Assembly: GCA_030549775.1 (NCBI GenBank)
Contig: CM060174.1
Location: 16,541,193 to 16,605,192, forward strand
DNA from: Tamarix chinensis
Taxonomy: Eukaryota; Streptophyta; Magnoliopsida; Caryophyllales; Tamaricaceae
Reading direction: 5' to 3'
Length of the DNA stretch: 64,000 nt
The position numbers and the translations under genes are program-made. The notes under the pieces were generated by a model. That model saw only the letters and a program-made list of their open reading frames with translations, did no database searches and had not been told where the DNA came from. This document shows positions 11,875 through 23,725 of this stretch, piece by piece (within the stretch, counting starts at the first letter, position 1; every line of letters begins with the position of its first letter).

Positions 11875-13200
11875 TATGTAGATTTGAATGAAATGGAAGA
11901 GGGGAGGTGGCTCAGGTGAATGTTGTGGGTGATGGTGGGAGGTGGTGGCTTTGGTTGTTTAGTGTAGGAGGTGAGGGAGGAGGTGGTTGGCGATTAGAGG
12001 GTGTGGTGTAGGTGGCTTGAGGGCGGTGAAGGCAGCGACAGAGGTTATAGGGAGGAGGGGGCTAAGAAGGGAAAGAAAAGGAAGATAAGGGGAATGATAG
12101 GTGTAGGTGGTGCAGGATGGTTATGGATGATGGTGGAGGGGGTGGGTGGCTCACAGTAGGTAGTTGGGAGGAGATACAATGGTGGACGAAAGGGAGGTGG
12201 AGAGGTAGTTGAAGGATGGTGGCGTTAGGGGTGGGGTGTCTAAAGGAAGGGAAGGAGTGGAGGTAGGGTTGTGAAGAGGCTTGGGTCTTGGGTGTAGGTT
12301 TCGGAGGATGTGGCAGAGGAGTTGGTGGTGACTATAGTAGAGGAGGGGCTGCTACATGGAGAATGGGCAAAGGCTAGAGGAATTGGCAAGAAATGCCATA
12401 GGGAGAAAGAATGAGAGGCAGGGAGGTAGAGTAGGAGGATAAATGAAGGAATTAGAAGGGGTGATGGAATACTATAGAGGTTGGTTGGTGGTGGAAGTGC
12501 TGGTGTTGGTTGTAGATAAAGGAATGAGGAAAAATAGGGTGGGGAGAAGAAAGGACGAAAAAAGAGAGGGTTGGAGACAGTGTAGATTACAAGGAAGAAG
12601 TGAGGAAGGGAAGAAGTGAAGAGGAAAAGGAAGAGGAGGAAAAGAGAGGGTGTTAGGCATGTAATGTTTTGTAGTGGTATAGGCAGGTTATAGGTAAGGG
12701 CAAAGGAGTAAAGTAGGGGCCAGAAATAGCAGAGGAGGGGGCATGCATGGAGGGGACCAGGGGCTATAGAGCCAAAAAAGGAAAAAAAGGATAGGTAGAG
12801 GGGCTAGTCATGTAGGGCATCCAGTCGGGCAAAGAGGGGGTGTAATAGGCATACAGGGGTGTTGGGGTGTATTTAGAATAGGGTGATGTAGACATGGAAG
12901 AAAGGAAGAAAAGAGGAGGGATGGGCTATGCATATATAGAAGAAAAGAGATTGAAGTGGGTTGGTCTAGGCAAAAGAAGAAGAAGAAGAAGAAGGAGGGA
13001 GGAGTTGGGCCACATAGGAGAAAAGGAGGAGAAGAGGATAAACTAGGCTTGCTTGAGGGAAAAAGAAAAGAAAAGAAAAGGGTTGGTTCGGGCTGGCCTG
13101 AAGGAAGAGGAAGAAGGAAAGGAATAAAAAAGAAAAAGGAAAAGAAAGAAAAGGAATAAAAGAAAGAAAAAGAGGAAAAAGGAAAGAAAATTATTTTTAG
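11875..13200 (-). repeat. G-rich and purine-rich tract of the giant LTR
   Basis: The plus strand is strongly purine-biased, grading into GAAGAAGAAGAAGAAGG and AAAGAAAAGAAAAG runs at 12970-13190. In the sense (minus) direction this is the C/T-rich segment found at the same relative place in the other LTRs. Open frames here are composition artefacts. AT-rich LTR sequence follows to 13501. Confidence 0.7.
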
Positions 13201-13506
13201 AGCTATGATTAGAATTTAGATTATAGTTTTCCTATTGGAAAAAATATTAAATTAATTTAAATAAAAATTGAGGTATTAATTTAAGAAAGTAATTTTAATA
13301 AAATTATAAGTTTGGGATTTAAATAAATAGAATAATATAAAATGAAAAAAATATTTATATTAATTTATTAAATAATCTTATCTATTTTTGTAATTCAAAA
13401 ATTCACAAAAATAATTAAATTAATTATTTAAATATTAATTTCTTCTTGATAAAAGTTTAAAATTTTAAATTTTAAGTTTTAAAAAAATTCAGTGGGTTAT
13501 AGGGAT

Positions 13507-15690
13507 GGTCAGTGAGTGATCCATCCTCTTCTCAATAGAGTTGGGATCCTGAGCTTAAGCATTCCTAGATACTTTTGTTATGGTTCTTTAGTGACCATGA
13601 AATACTCCCTTATTGTGGATTTCCTCAAGTTTATGTTTTCCTTTAGTGTACCTTTGTAAAGATTTTTAAGGCTTATGTAGCCTTGGGTTGTACACCTTAA
13701 CTTTCATACCTTTACATATTTTCTTGCACACTCTAGTTTTCCTTTATACTTTGTTAGTTGGATACTTAGCCTTGTATCTAATGTGACGTAGACATTGAGG
13801 TGCCTATCTTGCATTTGATACGGTGGTAGTACCCCATTTTTCATAAGTTTATCTTGTAATTTTGCTTCCATAGTGCTTTAAGTGAAATTTTTTGTTATTA
13901 AAAAATGGGGACATTAAAGGTATCTCTCTACTTAAACCCATCGATCTATTTTTCAAAATTGATTGAATAGTTGTAAAGCCTTTGATTGGTCTGACAATGA
14001 ATATCGACTAGTTTGAGGGAACTTTGGCGTTTCACTCCAACTAGCTAGTTAAACTAATCAACCTGTTTAGCCAAAATATGCTTTTATTTCATTTTGGGCT
14101 TGATATGATTTGAGACTATGCACAATGCTATAATATGATTCTTTAGTGATGTGAACACACATAATAACATGAATTAACTAACATATTGGGTGGATTAAAT
14201 GGTTCATAATTTATGGTATTCTGACTAAAGTGCTTTGGAATGTCATAATGGAAAAATCAGAATGAGTATGGTATGAATTCAAGAGGATAATTTAATCTAG
14301 TTTTTTTTTATATCCTAAATGGATTATCATTATGGGTTGATTTAATCTTGGTTAAGCATTAATGAAAATTCCACTACATGGTTGGAGGGTAATAATGGTT
14401 TTGACAAAATGTTATGTAGATGTGTTACTTGGATGTTATATGGGAATTATGTGATAACATAACCATAGAAATTAACACACTAATTACTTGAAGTGAAACA
14501 TAACCATTAAGAATTTATTGGTGCCTTAAAGCTTTTACTTTAGGTGGAAATCTAGTAGATCCTGGTGCCTCAACTAATCTAGACATTGATTATGTATGAG
14601 TGGGTATCAATACTAAAGGGTCTTGTTACCTAGGTTGGTTTTGGATTTTTTCAGACTTATACATCCATTAATGTTTATTTGGCTTTGGCTTGAATTTATG
14701 TCCTGTTGTTTAAATAAAATTCTATAGTATGTGAGACCATGTGGTAAATAGTCCATAGCTTGCTAAGAATAAGGATATGGATAAGGTAGAAGGAACGGAA
14801 AGGAAAGAAGAATTGTGGCTTACAAATAGTTAATCTAATTGATCATGTAAACTTGGAAATTAATCTAATGGGAAACTCATGTAGGCAGCAGTAGTAGAGA
14901 CTAGTAAGATGTGGAATAACTTATTATTAATTATTTGTTCCTATCCATCATATTTATGTTGCATTGCCATATATGATGAGTCACAAATTGTATAAGTCCT
15001 TGCATGGCATAAAATCCTTATACATTATATGATTATGATAATATATGTACACTTATGTGCGATATGTAAATATGCTACTATGTTCAGGATGACTTTTATT
15101 GTTACCTATGGCCTTGTATGATTGTGTCTCTAATTGAGGATGTAACTTTGCTTGCTTAGTATGTGGCGTACTACTGTGATTATTTTTTTGGTCGCCTACT
15201 CAATCTCATGAGTAGAATACCATGTGCAGGTTTTTGTTGATGGCTACTAGCTGACTTATCAAGTTTTAGACATCTTGAGACTATGTTTTGGGGGGCTTGA
15301 GAGCATGGACAACTTGAGACTATGTTTTATTCTTAATGGACCAGGGTTTGGGGACATGTTTTTTATGCCTATTATAGCTCTATACACTCAATTTAATCTT
15401 TCTCTAATGTATTTGAATATTTTGGGGACCTATCAAGGTCTTGCTTTGTAAACATTTTCTTTTAGTATCTACATTTCATGTTTATTGGAAATTTTACTCT
15501 TTTTTTTTTGCTTTTTTGGTTTCTTAATCTTTTCTCTAATATGAGACAGGTGGTAGATGTCTATTCTATATTAGGTTCCACGCTAACACCCCATTTCTCC
15601 TAGGTGTTTATATTTTCCCCTTACATAATGTTTTAAAACAAAAGTTTTGAGTAGTAAAAAATGAGGTTGTTAATGGTTAATATTAGAGAT
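13507..15690 (+). repeat. Decayed subtype-B LTR sequence, one or two copies
   Basis: 13507-13921 looks like the 3' end of an LTR that continues from 1-3096 once the LTR at 3097-13501 is removed. It ends in ATGGGGACATTAA, followed by AGGTATC, reminiscent of a tRNA-Met primer site (TGGTATC). 13922-15690 resembles a second, 5'-truncated copy, ending near GAGGTTGTTAA with a degenerate primer-site-like sequence after it. The 15.69-kb end directly precedes a plus-strand gypsy gag. This is diverged and interpreted by position; there is no gene. Confidence 0.4.
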
Positions 15691-16139
15691 CTAATTTTAA
15701 ACTATTTCATTTTAAAATACTTTTTAGTAGATTCTACTAGCATTGTAAGGAAATTATTCTATATTTCATGATTTTTAAAATATTTTAAGCTAACATCACC
15801 AATTATATTAACAATTTCCTAATTACTTTAAGTGTTAACCGAGAGTTTAAGTGTTTCAAACCTAAAAATTTCCTTGAGTAAGAGTGTGTTGGGTATGTTC
15901 TATAGATAGTTTGTGTTAATCATGTTATGAAGGCCTTAAACCTTGATAATTTTGTTATTCCTAGTTAGCCATAGTTCTTAGAAGTTGATGTCCACTAACC
16001 TCCATTACAAGCACATCATGGCATTTATGGAGACCTTTGGTGCCTACATAGAAAGATATATTAAGTGTCGTAGTCTTTGCTAGTGCTAGTACCCACCCTA
16101 GTTCTAGAGGATTGGATAAAAATGGTTGTGAATCATCAT

Positions 16140-16860
16140 GCACCAATATTAGAGCATCTAAAAGGCCCTGACGTAGGGGAGAGATAGGTTAGGGACATGG
16201 ATGAGACCTCTACTTCTTGTGGGTAACCATTAGATAGGAGATTCGATGTGGTAGTGTACCACCTCAGGGGGTGATTAGAAATATGGTGAAGGAATTCCCA
16301 ATATAGAGGCCAAGAGCTTAATATTTGGGAACCCTTCTTTGAGATGCTTTGAGCTTAATGCTACCCCACTCATCTTTGTGTAAAGAAGTATGATGAGTTT
16401 TTGGCCTTTTGGCAAGGAGTCATACCGATAGAGGATTACTACACAAATTTCATGAACTTGGTTTAGTTCACTCCTGTAGTAGAGGCCAACAAGGTTAAGC
16501 TAGTTCACTACTTCAAGATTGGCTTGGATATCAAGTTTTAGGTGTTTTGGAGGGAGTTACCCCACAAAACATGGTTCTCTTATATGGGAGGCCTTTGAGG
16601 CTTTTGAGTCATTCATGCCAATAGAGCCTAGTTGGGGAGAAAGAGAATGTTGGAGGGTCATTGGTGTCTCGGAGGTAGGAAGATGGCCTACTCTAGGGTT
16701 AGCATGATGCCTAGGTATGGTCAGAGTATGGGGTTAGGATCCTAGTTCGAGAATGATTCAAGGAGAGGCACTACCATTACAAGCGTTGTAGAGTAAATCA
16801 TCCTAGAGTAGATTGTAAAGGTGACATAGCATGGTTGTGGTATAAGAAAAAATAGGGTTT
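16140..16860 (+). pseudogene. Gypsy gag remnant with CCHC knuckle
   Basis: Translated segments such as KKYDEFLAFWQGVIPIEDYY (about 16385-16445) match the Retrotrans_gag pattern, in which a leucine/aromatic-rich segment is followed by a GLDIKF-like end. A degraded CCHC knuckle follows near 16773-16826 (cysteine, then VNHPRVDCKG). Frames are broken by TAG codons. It once encoded the capsid and nucleocapsid part of the gypsy polyprotein. Confidence 0.55.
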
Positions 16861-17069
16861 ATGAGTTTCAAGTTAGAGGTGGTATTATTTAGAGAAGTTA
16901 GACTCAATTTTATACCAACGAATGTATACAACAACCACAACCATAGACTTAGAGAGTTCAGCCACCGCTAGCTAGTGTTATTGGTAGTACTAATCAGCCT
17001 TGGAGTTAGAATCCCCCCATATTTCACTAAGGGTAGGATATAGGTAGTGTTGTAGGGAATCCATTAGGA

Positions 17070-17312
17070 GGATTCACAAACATGATTAGCCAAATTGGCC
17101 TAGAACATCAGGCTAGTGTGGTAACTAATATGCTAACTATTTCTACCTTTTCAACATGCGTAGTATTTGACTCTAGTGCATCGCATTCTTTTATATGTTC
17201 TACAATAGTAGCTAGAATTGCTTTATCTACTACTAGTATTATTTTTACTTCTATTATCTTTCCTTCAGGGGTTAGGATTTCATGTAATAGACTTTACACG
17301 AGGAGGCCTTAG
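17070..17312 (+). pseudogene. Gypsy aspartic protease remnant
   Basis: An open stretch contains VVFDSSASHSFI, the pepsin-like retroviral-type protease active site. The canonical D-S/T-G is changed to D-S-S, so the catalytic motif is probably damaged. It lies between the gag remnant and reverse transcriptase, as expected in a gypsy polyprotein. Confidence 0.7.
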
Positions 17313-17679
17313 TATTTAAGAGAGTAGGGTTTCCCTCCTATCTTATAGAACTAGAGTTGAATGATTTTTATGTGATTATAGACATGGACATGATGGGGAA
17401 CAATAAAGCATTGATAGATTGCACACAAGATTGTGTGGTTCTTTAGTAACCAAAGGGTGTTAGGGTATCCTCTTAGAAGTGTGAACCTAACCCTAAATTA
17501 AGGTCATATTGGCAATCATGTTGAGTACCTTCATTTATAAGGGGTATCCATTGAGATACCAAGTTTAAAGAATTGTTGTTAGAGAAAACCTAATATGAGA
17601 GTATCCTGATGTGTTTCCAAATGAGATCCCTTGTATGCTAGTAGTTTAAGATGTTGACTTTACTACGCACTTGTTGCTA

Positions 17680-19900
17680 GGGATGGAGCTAGTATCTAAA
17701 GCACCATACTGCATGGCACCCACAAGTATAAAAGAGCTTAAGAATCAACTAGAGAAAATTTTGGAGAAATGCTACATTAGACCAAATGTATCACTCTAGG
17801 GTGCATTAATCTTATTCATTAATAAGAAAGATGGGAGCTTAAGACTATGATTGGCTACCAAAGGTTGAATTAGGTTAAAATGAAGCACCATTATCCATTG
17901 CCACAGATCAAAGATTTATTTGACCAACTTAGGCTATGTTTGGATACAAGATTTGTAAAGGGAATTTTAGTTTAAAAAAAGATTTCTCAACTCTATTAAC
18001 TTAAATACTATGTTTGGTTAAGCTAAAATATATTTTAGAAACCAAAACATACAGTTTTAAAATTCATTTTACAATTCCGCAACTTACTTCCGAACTCTGT
18101 CTGCAACTTACCTCCCAATCAACAACAGTGCCATACCTCGAGCGTCATCATCATCTTCATCATCAGATAGGATCCTCATCTTCTTAATGACTATTAGTTA
18201 ATAATAATCGATAGAATAATATATAATGGATAGAATTGTCAGCTTCAACTTCGCCAATTCCTGAAGAGCTGCGCTAATATTTTCTGCATCTTCAATGACT
18301 ATTAGTTAATGTCATTATATCTCACGTTACGCCTGCTATATTTCTTCCCAGCACTCGCATCAATTAGTTGTAAATTAATAAATTGGATGGCGCCAATCTC
18401 CGAATCAAAGCAATCGAATTGAGCTGTGAGACCGCCTTGGTATCTTAATTAATTAGGGATGAAAGTCGTTTAACAAATTAGTCCTCTTGGATTTATAGAT
18501 CACATAATCAAATTTACGACCTTTTCTTACTTCGATATATAAGTATCACCAAGACCAATGCCGTATCAAATTGTATTACCCCGTATCTCCGAAAATCTGA
18601 ATTAGTTCAAGATCTATATTTTACAGACATATAGTTATTCTATTCTAACTGTTCATGATACCTTTTAAAAGATTATGGCTCTTACTTATGTTTTAGAAAT
18701 GCTCCATTATATATTATTCATACCCTCACTCACCCTATTGTTCTATATGCAATTTGTGACCATTAATATTATTATATTAACGTATTTTTTCTATGTTACT
18801 GTTATTTTTTTAATTAATTTATCAATAGAATTGTCGCAAGCATAATATTTATTGGCTACCGCTAATATGAGACATCGACTTCGTTTATTTTTGATCGACG
18901 ATTTTACAAATCTTGAAAACAGGTTGATTATATTCATACAATGAGTTTATAATATTTTTACATAATTTTATAGGTAAAAATATCCATATATAAATTTCCG
19001 TCGGTAACTAGATAGGTAATTTTATATTACTTCTATAGGTAATTTTATATTATACAATAAATTTAAAAAAAAACGAGGTAGTATTATATATTCTCTATTC
19101 TAATTCCATATATAAAAATATCCAAACAAGGAAGTTTAAAAATCTTTTATTCAAAATCTTTATCCAAACAATGGATTTATAACCATAGAATTTTAAAAGT
19201 GAAGCACTTTAAAAATCCTATCATTTTCAAAATCCCTTCATTTCTAAAATTCTTCATCCAAACAAAGCCTTAGAGGAGTGATAATGTTCTTTAATATTGA
19301 TATTCAAATAGTTAACCATCAATTAAGAATAATGGAGCGGGATATTCCAAAGACGACATTTTAGATGAGATATTCCCATTAAGAATAATACATTTCAAAC
19401 TCATTAAAGTGCTATTTGCATTCATGTCCCTCATGATCTATATCTTCCGGTAGTTTTTGAGTCAACTTGTTATGGTGTTCATTTATTCCATCCTCATTTA
19501 CTCTAATGATCAAAAGAATTAAGGAGAACATTTGAGATAGACTTTAACATTGTTAAGAACACACAAGTCAAATGCCTACCTTTCAGAGTGTGAGTTTTAG
19601 CTGGATTAAGTCGATTAATTGGAAATGTGATTCCTAAGGATGGTGTGTCCATGGATCTTTCCTAGGTTCAAGTAGTTTTCAAGTGCCAGCACCAACTTCT
19701 TTTAAGGAGGTAAATAAATTTTTTGGTATTAGCTAGTTACTACAATATCTTTGTTTTAGACTTCTCCAATATAGCTCATTCATTGACTAATTTTCTCAGG
19801 AGGGATACACATTTCTAGTGGGAGGAAAGTTATAGTAAAGCCTTCAAAGAGTTGAAGAGGCATCTGAATTTAGCCTTAGTGGTCACATTACTGAGTGGAT
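17680..19900 (+). pseudogene. Gypsy reverse transcriptase remnant, split by a DNA transposon
   Basis: The N-terminal part (SKAPYCMAPTSIKELKNQL, then ILEKCYIRPN and INKKDGS) occupies 17680-17931. The palm continues after the insertion at 19270, with MERDIPKTTF near 19330 and the catalytic region near 19465-19500, where FIDDILIYS has become FIYSILIYS. The reading frame reads cleanly from one side of the insertion to the other when one TTA copy is removed. Several TAG stops interrupt it. The enzyme is dead. Confidence 0.8.
17932..19269 (+). mobile_element. Non-autonomous PIF/Harbinger-like DNA transposon, 1338 bp
   Basis: Termini are GGCTATGTTTGGATAC at the left and, inverted, GGCTTTGTTTGGATGA at the right. 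A TTA direct repeat flanks it (17929-17931 and 19270-19272), typical of PIF/Harbinger and Tourist-like elements. Further TCCAAACAA motifs near 19120 and 19160 suggest longer imperfect terminal repeats. It has no transposase ORF, so it is non-autonomous. Removing it with one TTA restores the FDQLRGV reading of the host gypsy RT, which independently confirms the boundaries. Confidence 0.85.
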
Positions 19901-19904
19901 TGGA

Positions 19905-20460
19905 TAGTTTTTAAGTTTACAATGTGCTTATGTTGATGCAACATGGGAGAGTGGGGGTATATGCTTCTAGAAAATTAAAGCAACATGAGCAGAACTACCC
20001 GATATGTGATCTAGAGCTTGTCATAGTGTTGTTTACATTAATGATTTGGATTCATTACCTCTATGGTCTTCATTGTAATTTCTACACTGATCACAAGAGC
20101 CTCAAGTATATTTTCATATAAAGAGAGTTGAATTTGAGACAAAGCCAATGGTTGGAATTAGTCAAGCATTATGACCTGGAATTAACCTATCGTAAGGATA
20201 AGGCTAATGTAGTGGCATATGCTCTTAGTTAGAAAACCTTTCATTCCTTAAGTACAATCATGTTACATTATCAATTGTGTCAAGAGCTTATCGTGATAGA
20301 GATAAAGTTGCTTATTGATGGTAGTATAGATATAAGGATGAATGCATTCACCATCACACCATCTATCTTTGAGGAGATGCAAGTTAGTCAACTTGTTGAT
20401 GTTAAGTTGTTCGTGTATAAACACTTGAATGATAAGCTTGGAAAGCCTATGATTATCTCT
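19905..20460 (+). pseudogene. Gypsy RNase H and connection-domain remnant
   Basis: An open stretch at 19924-20121 reads GVYASRKLKQHEQNYPICDL and HYLYGLHCNFYTDHKSLKYI, a clear match to the gypsy RNase H (RT_RNaseH type) with the TDHKSL motif. It continues through WLELVKHYDLELTYRKDKAN and VAYALS (20150-20230) into a degraded spacer (20260-20440) that usually precedes integrase. No integrase follows because a truncated LINE begins. Confidence 0.85.
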
Positions 20461-21264
20461 TATAATGTGAAGAGTTGTTCCTCAAGTAGAAATTAGAAAT
20501 CCATTGTATCATCCCAAAATTTACTACCTTTTTTTTAAACTGAAGTAATTAAAATACTTAATTTAAAACCCATAAATTATGGGGATGTTACCGCCACACT
20601 TACTACCAAACCTGTTCTCTCCGACTCTTTCAGTATCAAGTGCTAAGGCTAAAAAGATTACTATAAAACTTAAACCAAGATTTCATAAAACGAATTAAAG
20701 AGATAATAACTTAGAAATCAAACTATGCATAAATAATTATAATTAATAATAAGATAGAAATTAGAGTGCGAAATCAAAATTCCTCGAAGGGAATAATCTT
20801 ACAATCAATGAAAGATTTATTTGAAATACTCAATACAAGGTAATAAATCATACAGGATAAATTCAATGCAAAAGAAACAACAAAAGGAATTAAATCGCAT
20901 AAAGAATAAATACGGCCACGGCACTCTCGAACTTGAGCCAACCACAAGCTCAACATACAGCTCTGACTGATATCTTGCTCTCCTGCACAAAGTCAGAAGG
21001 GCATACTACTCATGGGAATGAGCAGCACCCATAAAAGGGCTGATTAGTATGCTACGTACTGAGTAAGGTAACCGAGCACTAAGGCCAACATATAACAACA
21101 CATAAATAATACAGAGTAATAATAGAGCATAAGACCAACATGATAACATAAATACATATGACCATCTAATTAAAAGTACAAAGGCCCATATATTATCCGA
21201 TTCAGTTACTTAATTAATCTCTGATCATAGCTTAATTCACACCCTACTTTTTATCAAATCCATG

Positions 21265-21700
21265 CGAGTACAGGAATACCCCACTATTATAACCGGTAGG
21301 CCGGTCACATATAGAGCATCAAGCCCTAACCACTATTATTACCGGTGGATTGGTCACTTATAGGGTAAAACCCTAACCACTATAATAACCGGTGGATCAG
21401 TTCCATATAGGGTAAAACCCTAACCACTATTCCTGACCGGTGGATCGGTCTAGTTCATGCTCGCATGGTGTTCCACTTTAAGTAATTAGTATCTTTTAAT
21501 TCTTAGCGACTCTGGTTTGTGTTTATTGAGCTCGATTCACCCCACTATTATAACCGTTGGGTTGGTCACATATAGGACATCATGTCCTAACCACTATTAT
21601 TACCGGTGGATCGGTCACACATAGGGTAAAACCCTAACCACTATTCCTAACCGGTGGATCGGTCTGGACCCGGCTCAATGATCTTCCACTTTAAAAGATT
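21265..21700 (-). repeat. CCACTATTAT...ACCGGTGGATCGGTC tandem boxes
   Basis: Seven or so units share CCACTATTATAACCGGTGGA, followed by a spacer with TATAGGGTAAAACCCTAA. The spacer itself is a short palindrome-like motif. The array is split into two groups by a CTTTAAGTAATTAGTATC segment, an arrangement repeated in the LTR at 57480-57830. Confidence 0.85.
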
Positions 21701-22139
21701 TGTGTCTTAAATATTTTATTTAAAAGCTTTCATCCTGGACATGCATGAATCATTCCCTTTACACTTCACATAGCACAAATTATAAAATTTCACAATCATA
21801 ATTACACTTTAATCACCACATACACATGATAACACAAAAACCCTATGCAGTCACAACAACCCTAACTGACCACAACAAACCATGGTTAACCACTCCAAAC
21901 CCTATTTAACCATCACAACCATAATTAGCCATTCCAAACCTCAGTTAATGGCAACAACCCATAGTTAATCAGCCCAACCCCTAATTAAGTCTCCTTCATA
22001 CCCTTATAATGTCCTATGTACTATTTTTCACCCAAAACTTCTAAACACCCAAATAACTCTTTTATTACCTTCCTTACATCCCAAGTCAATGTTCCATATG
22101 TAAATTTCACTCCCATGCAAAGTTTACACATCCCATGCA

Positions 22140-22810
22140 ACCTCTCAAACTTTTCATACAAATCCTAAATCCCATGCAATCATTAACTCCCGTGCAAAAC
22201 CCTAACTCCACCATGCAAAACTGAATACCACCATACAATCATTAATACCACCATGCAACTATTAATACCACCATGCAAACCCTAATACCACCATGAAAAC
22301 TCTAATACCACCATCCAAACCCTAATACCACTATACAACCATTATTACCACCATGAAAAACCTAAGATTCTGCCATACAAAACCTTAAATTCATTCCAAT
22401 GATTCATCCATACCAAATCCTAAATTCAAACCATATAAAACCCAAAGATTCATCCATACAAAACCCTACATTAGATCCTTCCATACAAAACCATAAATTC
22501 AATTCTCCCTTACAAAACCATAGGTTAACTTCTCTCACACAAAATCATATAAAACCATAAATTAGATTCTCCCATACAAGACCACAAATTAGATTCTCCC
22601 CCATAGAACCATAACTTATATTCTCCCACACAAAACCATACATTAGATTCTCCCAAATAGGACCATAAATTATATTCTCCCACGGAAAACCATAAATTAG
22701 ATTCTCCCATACAAAACCATAAATTATATTCTCCCATATAACACCATAAAGTATATTCTCCCACACAACCTCAAAAATCATAAATCAGATTCTCCCACAC
22801 GAAACCCTAA
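22140..22810 (-). repeat. Two short tandem arrays: ~20-bp ACCACCATGCAA and ~29-bp ATTAGATTCTCCCATAC
   Basis: About ten units built on AATACCACCATGCAAACCCT occupy 22200-22360. A second array on ATAAATTAGATTCTCCCATA occupies 22440-22800. The ACCACCAT array recurs at 58240-58400 in the sister LTR; the second array is largely absent there, so it is a copy-specific expansion. The open frames across it are repeat artefacts. Confidence 0.8.
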
Positions 22811-23097
22811 AATTTTCCATTTTATTCTTCCACTCATGAATCATTAAGATAATTAGGTCAACTCACATCCCTTGGTCAAGCTCTTTTCCCATCCTCCTTT
22901 TTCATCCTTTCTCCTACACAAGCCACATCAACACCCTCATATGCATGTCTTACTGGGTCACAACACACATATCATCACATATAGTACACATGCCATACAA
23001 AAACATACTTAAACTCCACGTTATACCACATACAAAATAATTAATAATTATAAACATAGGATACATAGCATGCCAAGAACATAATGCATATAAGCAC

Positions 23098-23176
23098 ACA
23101 AAAGGCCTTAACACCCCTTACCTAAAATGACACCGGTCTTGGAGCACGTTCCTACACCTCCTTAGGGCTTTGACCA
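23098..23176 (-). promoter_or_regulatory. Conserved LTR block with splice-donor-like AGGTAAGG
   Basis: In the sense direction the block contains AGGAACGTGCTCCAAGACC and, about 12 nt later, TTTAGGTAAGG. Versions with few changes are at 58625-58700 (-) and 63510-63570 (+), although the surrounding LTR sequence is much more diverged. AG|GTAAGG fits a plant 5' splice site; GGAGC...GCTCC can pair. The function is inferred. Confidence 0.55.
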
Positions 23177-23274
23177 AATAATAACATATTAGTAAAATAA
23201 CATTAACAAAATTCTAACTTTGCTAAAGATATAGAAATAATAGAAATATTATAAAAGTTGATAATATAGGGTTA

Positions 23275-23533
23275 AACACTTTACCCTAATAATAATAATG
23301 ATACTAAAATAATAATAGCAAAGATGCTAAAAATAATATCAATGAGAATATAAATAATAATAATAATAATAATAATAGTAACAATAATAATAATAAAAAG
23401 GATATTATTCAAAAACAAAGTAAAATAAAGGCTTCGGCCCCTTTACTAAAATAATACTAATAATAACATTAGTGGAATAAATAAAAAAATTTAATAATAA
23501 TAATAATAATAATGAAATAGTAAAAATAATAAC

Positions 23534-23571
<38 letters not shown>

Positions 23572-23725
23572 TAATAATAATAATAATAGCAAAACTAATA
23601 GTAAAGTAATTGTAATATTAATAATGATATAATAATAATAGTAATTCAAAATAGTAATAATAAAAATAATAATTATAATAATAAACGCATATTAATAATA
23701 TTAATAGAAACAATAATAATAGGTT
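23275..23725. repeat. AAT/ATT microsatellite region
   Basis: Interrupted AATAATAAT runs make up most of this interval, the longest at about 23535-23590. A matching region occurs in the sister LTRs near 58780-59280 and 61985-63060. Confidence 0.9.

Larger units (their letters stand above)
3097..13501 (-). mobile_element. Giant solo LTR (about 4.97 kb) split by a full-length LINE
   Basis: The left edge reads TGTAATTCCTCCAAAATTTT and the right edge ends GTGGGTTATA. Shortly inside the left edge (about 3180-3245) lies the motif family CCACACTTAGTACTAGA that marks the 3' end of sibling LTRs, so the sense strand is minus. In plus coordinates the order is: CCACTATTCTCACC tandem boxes, a C/T-rich middle, a ~147-bp tandem repeat, a G- and purine-rich tract (11880-13200), and an AT-rich end. 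Flanks are AGGAT (3092-3096) and GGGAT (13502-13506), an imperfect 5-bp target duplication. Removing the LINE and one copy of its 16-bp duplication leaves 4972 bp. No internal region is attached, hence solo. Confidence 0.65.
15691..20465 (+). mobile_element. Decayed Ty3/gypsy retrotransposon internal region (gag-pol)
   Basis: Internal coding of a Ty3/gypsy element is recognisable in order: gag, CCHC knuckle, aspartic protease, reverse transcriptase and RNase H. Many stops and frame changes are present, and integrase is missing. Within the RT a PIF/Harbinger-like element is inserted. At the right end a truncated LINE takes over near 20465. 15691-16140 is leader-like sequence without motifs. 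The block at 13922-15690 could be its 5' LTR, but this is not proven. Confidence 0.75.

Noticed and set aside
12956..13159. Lys/Gly-rich ORF; likewise 24230-24415 and 60415-60609
   Set aside because: They lie in purine-rich LTR tracts. Composition alone yields open frames, and they are antisense to the LTR.
22525..22781. Repetitive Gly/Trp/Glu minus-strand ORFs
   Set aside because: They are translations of a ~29-bp tandem repeat in the LTR, in two frames with no preference.
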